Of a stretch of DNA of 64,000 bases, positions 17,275 to 25,635 are shown piece by piece. The stretch spans positions 1 to 64,000 of the forward strand of contig NZ_JAJDOP010000001.1 of the NCBI RefSeq assembly GCF_020595095.1, read 5' to 3'. This stretch comes from Microvirga rosea (GTDB lineage Bacteria; Pseudomonadota; Alphaproteobacteria; Rhizobiales; Beijerinckiaceae). The stretch's first letter is position 1; each line of letters opens with the position of its first letter. The notes under the pieces are model-generated. The model was not told the origin of the DNA. It made no database searches and was given only the letters and a program-made list of their open reading frames with translations. The translations under genes and the position numbers were made by a program.

Positions 17275-18291
17275 TTAATCGGTTATCGCCGGGGGCCTGC
17301 TGGCCTTTTTTGCCGGAGCGGAGATTGGTGTGCCACCGCTGTATTTATCAGGGGCCTGCGCCGGAGGAACACCATTGGCCACCATTATGTTGTTGCTTGA
17401 GGCCGGCTTGTGCCCCTGGCTGTCGGCGCGGATATACTCATACCCGTAGCCGCCCTTGACCACATAGTTGTCGTGCCAGCTCACACCCGTGATCGCCGCG
17501 CTGCTCTTGGTGCCGTCGAAGTACAGCGGAAAGCCGCCGCCCGAGAAGTAGTTGTCATGGATGTTGACGTTGCTGACCGCCCCGAAGGTGTTCGCCACGA
17601 AGATCGCCGAAACGCCGTTGGGCGATCCATCGTTGATGATGGTGTTGTGCACGACCTCGACATTGGCGTTGTCGCCGAAGATCTGAATGCCGTCGAAGTG
17701 CCCGCCTTCGTTGTTCAAGAAGTTATGGATGTAGTTTCCTTCGATTTTGGTGGCGACGTTGCCTTCGATGTTGATGCCGTTCTCGCAGCCGTAGATGTTG
17801 TTGCCGACAAAGGTGCCGGCGCCGCCGATGCCGTTGAGCACCTGGCCCTGGCCATCGATCTCGCAGTTCTTCACCGTCACGCCCTTCAGGCCGTGATCGA
17901 TGCGCACCCCATAATAGTTGTCCGACGTGATCTTGCAGTTCTGGATCGTTACGTTCTCGGCCCGGACCCAGATCTGGCCGCGCACGTCGAGATTGCTAAG
18001 AACCGTACCGGCTTTGGTGACGATGATGTCCCCGGACGGCGTCAGCGTGACACCAGACGGCAAGCCCGTCGTCGATGCAGTGGGAAAAGCTCTGGGCCCC
18101 GGGCTTGATAGCGGGCCTGTCCCGACTTCACCGGCACCACTTGCTTCTCCTATGAGTCCGGCCGCCAGGAAGAGACATAGGACTACGGCAGCGACCCCAT
18201 GGCCTCCGCCTGATATCGCCGCGCTTGGCACCGTACGTGACTTTGGCGACCAGAGGCAGCATGCGTACAGTCGCTTCAGTGTTGTTACCAT
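17275..18291 (-). CDS. Secreted right-handed parallel beta-helix protein
   Basis: A 338-aa protein with an N-terminal hydrophobic stretch (residues about 27-50, VAAVVLCLFLAAGLIGEASG) that acts as signal peptide or anchor. From about residue 90 come repeated rungs such as NVTIQNCKI, GVTVKNCEIDG, FVGNNIYGCENGI, KIEGNYIHNF, VEVVHNTIIN and VNIHDNYFSGG. These are the PbH1 repeats of pectate-lyase-like folds. Such proteins in polysaccharide loci are often lyases, epimerases or polymer-binding proteins; no catalytic residues can be assigned here. The C-terminus (APAKKASRPPAITD) carries no LPXTG- or PEP-like sorting signal. The G+C of this gene is higher than that of its neighbours. Confidence 0.8.
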   Translation of the reverse strand: MVTTLKRLYACCLWSPKSRTVPSAAISGGGHGVAAVVLCLFLAAGLIGEASGAGEVGTGPLSSPGPRAFPTASTTGLPSGVTLTPSGDIIVTKAGTVLSNLDVRGQIWVRAENVTIQNCKITSDNYYGVRIDHGLKGVTVKNCEIDGQGQVLNGIGGAGTFVGNNIYGCENGINIEGNVATKIEGNYIHNFLNNEGGHFDGIQIFGDNANVEVVHNTIINDGSPNGVSAIFVANTFGAVSNVNIHDNYFSGGGFPLYFDGTKSSAAITGVSWHDNYVVKGGYGYEYIRADSQGHKPASSNNIMVANGVPPAQAPDKYSGGTPISAPAKKASRPPAITD

Positions 18292-18719
18292 ACCTGCCTC
18301 TCGTGCTCAGACCGGATCGCATAGCTTTGCCTAAATCCAGTTCAGGGAGCTCCATGCGGTTCAGATGATTCCGAAACTTGTATTGGCTCTTGAGCGCCAA
18401 CCGTGGCTAGGCTCTTGGAAATATATCTTCTCTGGAAGCAATATAAATTCGAGGTCCGAAGACCAAGTATTATCTGGCGCCGATATACAGATCACCGCAG
18501 GTTCAGCGCACAGAATTTATATCATAGGTCTGGACGACTTATGACGACCCGCATTCGTCAGTTGGCTTTAGGTATATCGCCCGGCGCACAAGAGAGGTAC
18601 GCCCTAGTCGCAGATTTGATGCGTATCAGATTACGATATCGTCAGTTCATATAATTTTTATCTATATGCGGGGTGTGACCGGAAACGATAAAAAGCTCTA
18701 TCAGGCATAGGCGTTCCGA
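18292..18719. other. 428-base intergenic region with a TATAAT box before the GT2 operon
   Basis: It separates the leftward beta-helix gene from the rightward glycosyltransferase operon, so promoters for both are expected. A perfect TATAAT lies at 18650-18655 on the + strand, 65 bases before the GT2 start, but no good -35 is found 16-18 bases upstream. Two short reading frames here have neither ribosome-binding sites nor motifs and are not called. Confidence 0.4.
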
Positions 18720-19646
18720 ATGGAAAAGATATCTATCATTATCGTAAACTATAGAACGGCAGATCTTACGGCAGAGTGCATCAAATCTGTACTGGCTGCA
18801 GACACCTCAACCGTGAACGTAGAAATCATCGTCTTGGACAACGCCTCGGGCGATGGATCATATGAAAAGCTTTTGACGCAATATCCAAATCTTCAGATTG
18901 TAAAACTGGAGAAAAACATTGGTTTTGCCGCGGCCAATAACCGTGGCGTCGATCTGGCGACGGGAGACTACATTCTCTTCCTAAATCCGGACACGGTTGT
19001 TCAAGAGGATTCCATCGAAGCCATTTATGCATTCGCGAAGCGTGCTCCTGCTGCTGGTGCTTGGGGTGGACAGACGCTCTTTGCCGATGGAACCCTGAAT
19101 CCCACATCTGTCAGTTCTTTCATTACCCTGAAGAGCGTGTTTTATCGTGCTGTAGGTCTGTCCGCCGCATTCAGCAGGAGCCGGATCTTCAACCCTGAAA
19201 CCTACCCCGATTGGAAGAGGAATACGGAGCGTAAAGTCGACGTGCTATTTTTTTGCTTCGTGCTGGTAAAGGCAGAAGTCTGGCGTCGCTTGGGAGGGTT
19301 TGACGAGAGATTCTTCATGTTCTGCGAGGATGACGATATCTGCTGGCGTATGCAAAAAGCAGGTTTGGATCGCCTCTTTACTCCCTCCGCACGTATTATT
19401 CATTATGGAGGCGCTTCAACTCCCCATCGTGCGAACCGCATTGCGATGCTCTTAGCCGCGCGCATGATGTGGTTGCAGCTCCATTGGAAGCCGCTTCCGG
19501 CACGCATGGCGAGGAGCATCATCCAGGCGGGCGTTTTCGGGCGAATGGTAGCCGGTAAGATAACAAAGTGGCGAGCCGACCCTGCTCAAGTCTGGAAACA
19601 GGTCTGGTCGGAGAGAGCCGTATGGGCGCGCTTTTCCGGTTACTGA
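18720..19646 (+). CDS. GT2 glycosyltransferase, WbbL-like
   Basis: A 308-aa GT-A enzyme of family 2. It begins ISIIIVNYRTADLTAECI and has VLDNASGDGS (about 39-47). The metal/nucleotide-binding acidic motif is in FLNPDT (Asp91), and the catalytic-base region is FCEDDDICWRM at 201-211. This ED-D pattern with RMQKAG is typical of rhamnosyltransferases of the WbbL type, in line with the rfb genes in the window. It lacks a membrane helix and should add a sugar to the lipid-linked repeat on the cytosolic side. It is first in a rightward operon with a methyltransferase, a second GT2 and the polymerase. Confidence 0.88.
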   Translation: MEKISIIIVNYRTADLTAECIKSVLAADTSTVNVEIIVLDNASGDGSYEKLLTQYPNLQIVKLEKNIGFAAANNRGVDLATGDYILFLNPDTVVQEDSIEAIYAFAKRAPAAGAWGGQTLFADGTLNPTSVSSFITLKSVFYRAVGLSAAFSRSRIFNPETYPDWKRNTERKVDVLFFCFVLVKAEVWRRLGGFDERFFMFCEDDDICWRMQKAGLDRLFTPSARIIHYGGASTPHRANRIAMLLAARMMWLQLHWKPLPARMARSIIQAGVFGRMVAGKITKWRADPAQVWKQVWSERAVWARFSGY

Positions 19647-19675
19647 CCATGAGACCTTACGAGGCTGGAAATCAT

Positions 19676-20500
19676 ATGATCACGAGTTCGAATCTGAAGT
19701 CGGCCGTTTCCAAACACGTTCCTTACCCGCTCATCGAAATGTCGCGGCGCGTCGCGTACTTCGGGCTGACACATCAGTGTTATGTCTGCGGGGCGCGTGT
19801 TCGCAGATTGCTGCCACAAGGATACGGCTATCCGGTTCTGGAGCGTTTGCAAGTCGTCGGAGGAATGTACAAATCCGATGATCGCTGCCCTGTCTGCCAC
19901 GCCGGGGAGCGGGATCGCCTCGTAAAATTCTATCTTGATCGTCATGTCCTGAACAGTCCAGATCGAAACTTCACTGTTGTTCATATTGCGCCCGAAAAAG
20001 GCCTTACGAAGTATTTTCGCAGCAAGCCTGGCATTCGGTACCGCCTCGGAGACATCGAGCCGCAGCGCTACCGCCATTCGACAGAAGTTCAGAAAATGAA
20101 CCTTCTTGAGATTCCGCTTGAGAGCGGGTCCGTCGACGTCTTCATTTGCAATCATGTTCTGGAGCATATCGTTGATGATCTATCTGCCATGCGTGAGATC
20201 AACCGTGTGCTTGCTCCGAAGGGGATCGCCATCCTCCAGGTCCCGATTTCCTTGAGGCTCGAGGAAACAGCCGAAGGAGACGGTACGGAATCAGAGGATG
20301 AGAAGCTTCGCCGTTTCGGCCAACGCGATCATGTTCGTATCTATAATGAGGATGGTTATAGAGCTCGGCTCGAAACCGCTGGCTTTCAGATAGAGTACTA
20401 TAATCCTTTCCTCGATGACGAGGTCGCTGCCGCGCAATGTCGACTGAATCCATTTGAGCTTCTCCATGTCTGCAGACGAGACGAAGGGCGCAAGCGGTGA
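19676..20500 (+). CDS. SAM-dependent methyltransferase with N-terminal zinc ribbon
   Basis: About 274 aa. Two CxxC pairs (C35/C38 in QCYVCGA and C71/C74 in RCPVCHAGERDR) form a zinc-ribbon-like module. The class I methyltransferase domain follows: VVHIAPEKGL as motif I, RLGDIEP, then VFICNHVLEHIVDD at about 155-168 and the IAILQVPI strand. Start is ATG 19676 with GGAA/GAGG upstream; an open frame back to GTG 19568 overlaps the GT2 gene and is unlikely. It shares 4 bases with the next GT2 gene, so it probably methylates a sugar of the repeat unit or caps the chain. The acceptor is unknown. Confidence 0.8.
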   Translation: MITSSNLKSAVSKHVPYPLIEMSRRVAYFGLTHQCYVCGARVRRLLPQGYGYPVLERLQVVGGMYKSDDRCPVCHAGERDRLVKFYLDRHVLNSPDRNFTVVHIAPEKGLTKYFRSKPGIRYRLGDIEPQRYRHSTEVQKMNLLEIPLESGSVDVFICNHVLEHIVDDLSAMREINRVLAPKGIAILQVPISLRLEETAEGDGTESEDEKLRRFGQRDHVRIYNEDGYRARLETAGFQIEYYNPFLDDEVAAAQCRLNPFELLHVCRRDEGRKR

Positions 20501-21444
20501 GAGCGGGAACGGTAGTGCCTGAGGTTGCCATCATCATTCCGCATTACAAAGATGTGCTCCGACTGGAAAAGTGCCTTCAGGCCCTCGCGTTAATCTCTGA
20601 GCTTCAAAGATGCGAGGTGGTTGTTGTCGACAACAACTCGGAAATTGATTTGTCGCTCCTGCAACTGCGGCACCCGGCGGTCCGTTTTATCAACGAAGCA
20701 ACACAAGGGGCGGCCGCGTCACGCAATCGTGGAGTTCGCGAGACGACCGCACCTCTCCTGTTCTTTTTGGACTCGGACTGCATCCCACGTGTCGACTGGA
20801 TCCCTGCTGGGATAGTCGCCCTGACAAAAGCCGATATCGTCGGAGGAAGCATCGATCTGTTCGACGAGACGGACCCACCGCGAAACGGTACGCAGGTGTT
20901 TGAAAGCGTCTTCGCTTTCAAACAGAAGCAATACATCGAAAAGCAGCATTTCTCCGTAACGGCCAATCTGCTGACATGGCGCCGGGTCTTTGACGATGTC
21001 GGAGGATTTCGGAGCGGCGTATCCGAAGATGTGGATTGGTGCCACCGCGCAGTCCGAGAGGGATACACGCTCGTCTACGACGAGAATGTTCGGGTGGGGC
21101 ACCCTACTCGCAACAACATGGGCGAACTAACGAGAAAATGGAAGAGAATGGTTCAGGAGAGGTTTGAGCTGCAGTCTCAGGAACCTTACGCTCGGGCCCG
21201 TTGGGCGCTTCGAGCCTTACTGGTACTTTTCTCTCCGATCGTTGATATACGCCGTATCGTTCTGAGCGATCGCGTCAATGGCCATCAGGAAATCTTGAGA
21301 GGTATTGGGGTCCTCTGTCATCTTCGCTTTCTGCGCTTCGTGTGGATGATGAAGCAGGTCTTTTCCATGGCTGCCATGAAACAACAGCTTCCCAGGGCGG
21401 AGGTACCTGTTTCAAGTCATGGCGCGAGCCTGAGTAGAAAATAG
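20497..21444 (+). CDS. GT2 family glycosyltransferase
   Basis: A 315-aa GT-A fold enzyme: EVAIIIPHYKDVLRLEKC, VVVDNNS, the RFINEATQGAAASRNRG helix, and FLDSDCIP (DxD-like). Further on, VGGFRSGVSEDVDWCHRA carries the catalytic ED. The start is GTG at 20497, overlapping the methyltransferase stop by 4 bases (GTGA), so translation is coupled. A C-terminal hydrophobic/amphipathic part (residues about 235-290) may attach it to the membrane. Sugar donor not identifiable. Confidence 0.88.
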   Translation: MRAGTVVPEVAIIIPHYKDVLRLEKCLQALALISELQRCEVVVVDNNSEIDLSLLQLRHPAVRFINEATQGAAASRNRGVRETTAPLLFFLDSDCIPRVDWIPAGIVALTKADIVGGSIDLFDETDPPRNGTQVFESVFAFKQKQYIEKQHFSVTANLLTWRRVFDDVGGFRSGVSEDVDWCHRAVREGYTLVYDENVRVGHPTRNNMGELTRKWKRMVQERFELQSQEPYARARWALRALLVLFSPIVDIRRIVLSDRVNGHQEILRGIGVLCHLRFLRFVWMMKQVFSMAAMKQQLPRAEVPVSSHGASLSRK

Positions 21445-21457
21445 TGACATCAGAGAT

Positions 21458-22936
21458 ATGAGATCACGTGCCTCTGCAAGCGCCCTGTCACAGTCTCATC
21501 CTCGATCGGATGAGCAGCACGCCGTCCGCGGCCGACCTCATGGCCCCCAGTCATTGAGGCGGACTTCCAGACGCGAAGATGATCCTCAGGCAACGCCCGA
21601 GAGCTCTCCTAAAAAGAAACTGCCCTGGCCTGTCGTTCTGTTCCTGGTTTCCCTCATAATCCCGTGGATCATCACCGTCGGCACTGCCCGTTTGTCGGTT
21701 TATCGGCTGATCTTGCTGGCTATGCTGATTCCGAGCCTGTTCATGTGGATTACGGGCAAGGCCGGCAAGATCCGGACGCCCGATATCGCTCTGCTGTCGT
21801 ATGCCATATGGTGTGCTTTGAGCCTGTTTGTCGTTCATGGATCCCAACTCGGAATCCAGTCGAACGCCGTTATATTTCTTGAGGCGACGACACCCTATTT
21901 TCTCGCCAGGTGTTACATCAGGAGCGCCGACGACTTTTACGCCTTAACCGCTCTCCTGTTCAAAATCTTCATTTTCATATTGCCCTTTGGGCTGATCGAA
22001 ACAGTCACAGGGCACAACGTGTTCCTCGAACTGTTCAGAAAGGTCTATCCCTCTATTGCCGATAATTACTATGCTCCCCGGTGGGGATTGCGAAGGGTTC
22101 AGGCATTCGCAGAGCATCCCATCCTTTATGGAATCTGCGCCGGTAGTTTTTTTTCGCTGGTCTTTTTTGTCTTGGGTTATGGGAAAAGTGCGCTTCGTCG
22201 ATACACTCAGTCTGCTCTTGCTCTCCTGACAGTATTTATTTCCTTGTCGGCAGGTCCCATTATGGCTGTCATGTTGCAGGTCCTGCTCATCGTCTGGGGC
22301 CGCACTTTCGGCGGCAGCAACTGGCATTGGAAGCTTGTGATAGGAACTATCCTTGGCGCCAATCTCGTTATTGCCCTCTTTCCCAATCAATCATTTGTCG
22401 CATTCTTTATCTCCAACTTCACATTCGATCAGTCGGCCGCATTCTTCCGAATTCTCATCTGGACATACGGGCTGGGATCAACCTTCAATCATCCGTTGTT
22501 TGGAGTTGGGTTTGGGGAATGGGATCGCCCCTCCTGGATGCCATCGAGCATCGATCTATTCTGGCTGGTTCCCGCTGTTCAATATGGAATTCCAGCGGCC
22601 TTATTGCTCCTGATCACTGTCTTTTCGGCCTTCTTCTCTGTCGCCCTCAAAAAGAATCTGAGTCCGAAGCTGGTCGAATATCGTACGGCGTACCTGCTGT
22701 GCCTGGCTGGCTACTACGTCGCAGGGTGGACCGTACATTACTGGAATGCGACTTACGTAATGTTTCTCTTCTTGCTGGGAAGCGGCATCTGGTTGCTCGA
22801 TGCCGATGCCAGCACAACGTCCTCCGCCACAACATCAGGGCGTCCGCGTCTTCGTACATCGCCTCGCCATTTAGACGAAGCGGACACTAACGTCTCAAAA
22901 CTGCCCGCTCGGAAAAGAAGAGCACATGTCTCTTAG
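21458..22936 (+). CDS. O-antigen ligase/Wzy-type polymerase family membrane protein
   Basis: A 492-aa polytopic protein with about 11-12 membrane helices after a 50-residue polar tail. Diagnostic parts are RVQAFAEHPILYGICAG and the downstream RILIWTYGLGSTFNHPLFGVGFGEW. Together these are the conserved Arg/His loops of the WaaL/Wzy superfamily (PF04932-like). In a locus with Wzx, Wzz and a sugar transferase, polymerase is the better guess than ligase. It lies 13 bases after the GT2 gene and closes the rightward operon, facing the exosortase genes. Start is ATG 21458. Confidence 0.83.
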   Translation: MRSRASASALSQSHPRSDEQHAVRGRPHGPQSLRRTSRREDDPQATPESSPKKKLPWPVVLFLVSLIIPWIITVGTARLSVYRLILLAMLIPSLFMWITGKAGKIRTPDIALLSYAIWCALSLFVVHGSQLGIQSNAVIFLEATTPYFLARCYIRSADDFYALTALLFKIFIFILPFGLIETVTGHNVFLELFRKVYPSIADNYYAPRWGLRRVQAFAEHPILYGICAGSFFSLVFFVLGYGKSALRRYTQSALALLTVFISLSAGPIMAVMLQVLLIVWGRTFGGSNWHWKLVIGTILGANLVIALFPNQSFVAFFISNFTFDQSAAFFRILIWTYGLGSTFNHPLFGVGFGEWDRPSWMPSSIDLFWLVPAVQYGIPAALLLLITVFSAFFSVALKKNLSPKLVEYRTAYLLCLAGYYVAGWTVHYWNATYVMFLFLLGSGIWLLDADASTTSSATTSGRPRLRTSPRHLDEADTNVSKLPARKRRAHVS

Positions 22937-22991
22937 GCTGCGACATCGGCACGGTCGCGTACCGGGACCCAGGTTGGCTCCGGTATTCAAA

Positions 22992-23477
22992 TCACTGGTT
23001 AGGAAGCGCAGACAGTTCAGCTAAAGGTAACGCTTCGCATGTCGGCGTGGCAATGACCGCCAGAACGGGCTTCTTTTGCACATCGAGGCCGAAGCTCCGC
23101 TTCAACTTCCCCCAGTAATGATAGAAACGCGTTCTCAGGATAGGCTGGCCCGGATACGAGGCCCCGTCAAAAGTGTAATAAAGCCGGTTATCTTCTGCGA
23201 TTTGCGTTATCAAGGACTGGTGCCAGCCTTGAGGTGAAACTTCGGAAACGCGGACGGTGCAGTCGCGTAAGTGACCGACAACCCAAGCCATGTCATCAGG
23301 AGGAGCAACGAGGTCTGCCCGATAGCCATGGCGCTCGAGCAAACTAGCGATCGAGGTAAGATTCGAATCGAGCTGAAGGCCCGCTTTCGCGCTGAGATGC
23401 GGGAGCTTGAAGAACAAGCTTAACGCTAGAAAAGCACCACAAGCCGCGCTATATACGGGCCGCGTCGCGATGACCAT
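22992..23477 (-). CDS. Small membrane-anchored protein coupled to the exosortase
   Basis: About 161 aa from ATG 23477, inside the last 29 bases of the exosortase gene. Starting further upstream would deepen the overlap to 140 bases, so this start is preferred. One N-terminal hydrophobic helix (VYSAACGAFLALSLFF) is followed by a soluble, presumably periplasmic domain. That domain has WVVGHLRDCTVRVSEVSPQG, RLYYTFDGASYPGQP and FYHYWGKLKRSFGL. The topology recalls EpsI-like partners encoded next to exosortases, but I cannot confirm that family. The overlap implies co-translation with the exosortase and a shared process. Function unknown. Confidence 0.65.
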   Translation of the reverse strand: MVIATRPVYSAACGAFLALSLFFKLPHLSAKAGLQLDSNLTSIASLLERHGYRADLVAPPDDMAWVVGHLRDCTVRVSEVSPQGWHQSLITQIAEDNRLYYTFDGASYPGQPILRTRFYHYWGKLKRSFGLDVQKKPVLAVIATPTCEALPLAELSALPNQ

Positions 23478-24375
23478 ATCGTGTTCCCAGCAGGCAGATT
23501 CCCAGTGTGGCGCCAAGAATGAGCCAGCTGGCAACCGTCGCGCCAATCGGCCCATGCAAGATATCAAAGTATTGCGGGTAGAAGCCAATGAGGCTTATTC
23601 TCGTGACATTGATCCCAATGACTGACAAGCACGCGGCGAAAACCCAGAACAAGTCCCGCCGTGAAGCAGGATATCCAATGGTCTTCGTAACGGTGATCCA
23701 ACAGAGAATTGCCAACGATACGTTGGCAAGCGATGAGCACCCGGGCGCGATCCATAGGTAACCGGAACCGTCCGCGAACTCGATCGCATTTCCAACGCGG
23801 GGCGTTCCCAAAAACCATCCAACGAGTGCAGCATCTCCTTGGAGAAGGGTGTCGCTCATGAGAGCGAAAAGCAGCTTCGACCAAAACATCGGCACCGTGA
23901 GCGCGAGAAGGATCCAGGCACCGCGATTTAAGAACTTTGCGTCGGGCGATGTCATGATGACGTATATGGCCAAGCCCGATAGCGCGAGCCAGCTGAGTTG
24001 GATGCTTGGCATGAGAAAAGCGATGGCTGCCAAAGTGGCCACCCACCAGTCATAGCGACGAAGAGGCTGCGCGGGTGAGCGTAAGACGAACCTGATGCTG
24101 AGAACGAGGGCCACCCAGACGATGGCGCTGATGTTGAACGTGTTCAGGAGCGCAACGACAGTCCCGCCTTCATGAAGCGCCGCGGCAATTTTTTCGCTTA
24201 TGCCGTTGACGAAGCCAACAACGACGAGTCCCACAATCATCTCGCCGCGTGAAACAGGGACCTTTTTAACGTACGACCGGTTCGCGAGTGTCAGGACTTC
24301 GCCGTTGGAAGAGCCGCTGGTAGCTCTATTTTGCGACCAAGAAGAAGACCCTTTGTTGATGAATTCTGTCGTCAC
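23449..24375 (-). CDS. Exosortase/archaeosortase family transpeptidase-like protein
   Basis: A 308-aa polytopic membrane protein with about 8 helices. The three residues that define exosortases are present and in order: Cys213 in APGCSSLANVS, Arg259 in GINVTRISLIG, and His274 in DILHGPIGA. Exosortases are thought to cleave a C-terminal PEP-CTERM-like signal and attach the protein to a surface polymer, and they live in exopolysaccharide loci, as here. No protein in the window ends with a PEP-CTERM tripartite signal, so the substrate must be elsewhere. Start is GTG 24375, preceded by AGGCGGAA. The next gene overlaps its end. Confidence 0.85.
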   Translation of the reverse strand: MTTEFINKGSSSWSQNRATSGSSNGEVLTLANRSYVKKVPVSRGEMIVGLVVVGFVNGISEKIAAALHEGGTVVALLNTFNISAIVWVALVLSIRFVLRSPAQPLRRYDWWVATLAAIAFLMPSIQLSWLALSGLAIYVIMTSPDAKFLNRGAWILLALTVPMFWSKLLFALMSDTLLQGDAALVGWFLGTPRVGNAIEFADGSGYLWIAPGCSSLANVSLAILCWITVTKTIGYPASRRDLFWVFAACLSVIGINVTRISLIGFYPQYFDILHGPIGATVASWLILGATLGICLLGTRYGHRDAARI

Positions 24376-25069
24376 GGTTATTCCGCCTCACCACAGTTGC
24401 GGTAGCGTGGTAAGTATTTTCCTGCTCGGGCAGGGCTAGCTCGAAGACAGCCGTTTCCGGCAAGGCGACCTAGGACGGTCCTGTACAAGCCTGCACTGTC
24501 AAAAGCATGCTGCATTTCGGTTTATATGCTCAACTCCAATTCGGAGCGTCCAAAGTATGGCCAGCAAGTTGTTCCGCAGGAGCGCCCCAATCGGCTGAAA
24601 GAAAAACAAGAGCCGCCGACAGGGTGATTTTGCCACGATCCCATGAGATCCTCTGAAGAACTAAGAGCGGCCAGTGCCAGTTAAACCGAAACTCGGAGCC
24701 AAGAGCACCCCACCTACCCGAATGCACATATGTTTGCTTGTGGGGGTTACTCACTCCGAGACTGAAGCACGATACATTTCCCAATATGTTCTCAGATTAT
24801 TCATCTTTCGTTGCAACAACAACACTTCCTGCGACTGCAAAGGCTATTTTGATCACGAGAGGTACTTATAGTAAGACGCCATCGCCGCCGTACGGCTCCT
24901 CTTTGATGTTTAAAACACGTCTATACTTGAATATGTATGTGCATCATCGTAAAACTGCTTGTCCGTCGCCGGTTAACTTCGCATCATTCATAAATGCCTC
25001 GCCGAAGCCAGCCTTGCCGTCTTTCACTTCTCGTGGCATCGCTAGCGCGACATGGAGGACCATAGCGCC
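24376..25069. other. Long A+T-rich gap at the edge of the polysaccharide region
   Basis: Nearly 700 bases between the leftward exosortase gene and rightward rfbC, one of the least G+C-rich parts of the window (24 G/C in the row 24781-24840). It must hold both promoters. A weak sigma-70-like pair is TTGAAT 24927-24932 and TAAAAC 24950-24955 (17-base spacer), reading toward rfbC. Short frames on both strands have no ribosome-binding site or recognisable product. I see no transposase remnant or tRNA. Confidence 0.4.
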
Positions 25070-25633
25070 GTGATTGAGGTTGAGCCCACTGAACTGCAGG
25101 ATGTGAAGATCATATCAACAAAGACCTTCGCGGACGCGCGCGGCGTTTTTATTGAGACTTATAATCATAGCTCTTTTGCTGCAGCCGGTATTGGCGAGAC
25201 CTTTGTCCAGGACAACTTTTCTCTGTCTATTCATAAGGGGACGGTCCGAGGATTGCATTTTCAGCTTCCACCGTTCGGCCAAGCCAAGCTTGTGAGGGTC
25301 GGACGCGGGCGCATTCTGGATGTCGTCGTCGATCTCAGACGTGGATCATCCACCTTTGGCAAGCACGTCGCGGTCGAGCTGTCGGCAGCCAATCGGTTGC
25401 AGATTTTCGTTCCCGTCGGGTTCGCCCATGGGTTTTGCACGTTGGAGCCTGACACGGAGGTTCACTATAAGGTGAGCGCCCCCTACTCGCCTGCCCATGA
25501 TCGTGGCCTTGCTTGGGACGACCCGGCCCTCGCCATCGCGTGGCCGGTCGCGGCTGAACAGGCCATTCTTTCGGACAAGGATACCCGACATCCTCGACTT
25601 GCCGATCTTGCAACCACGGGCTTTGAGGTCTGA
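25070..25633 (+). CDS. rfbC: dTDP-4-dehydrorhamnose 3,5-epimerase
   Basis: A cupin enzyme of about 187 aa that epimerises dTDP-4-keto-6-deoxyglucose to the L-rhamno form. Signatures: TKTFADARGVFIETY, FVQDNFSLSIHKGTVRGLHFQ with the catalytic His, VVVDLRRGSSTFGK, and VPVGFAHGFCTLEPDTEVHYKVS. The GTG at 25070 has GGAGG 11 bases upstream and gives the usual family length. The ATG at 25052 extends it by 6 residues but has no ribosome-binding site. First of three tightly packed rfb genes. Confidence 0.93.
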   Translation: MIEVEPTELQDVKIISTKTFADARGVFIETYNHSSFAAAGIGETFVQDNFSLSIHKGTVRGLHFQLPPFGQAKLVRVGRGRILDVVVDLRRGSSTFGKHVAVELSAANRLQIFVPVGFAHGFCTLEPDTEVHYKVSAPYSPAHDRGLAWDDPALAIAWPVAAEQAILSDKDTRHPRLADLATTGFEV

Positions 25634-25635
25634 GC

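Noticed and set aside
17410..18108. 232-codon V/A/D-rich frame opposite the beta-helix gene
   Set aside because: Its repeats mirror the PbH1 repeats of the real gene on the other strand.
24738..25073. 111-codon frame before rfbC
   Set aside because: Composition and amino-acid content look random, and it overlaps the rfbC start.
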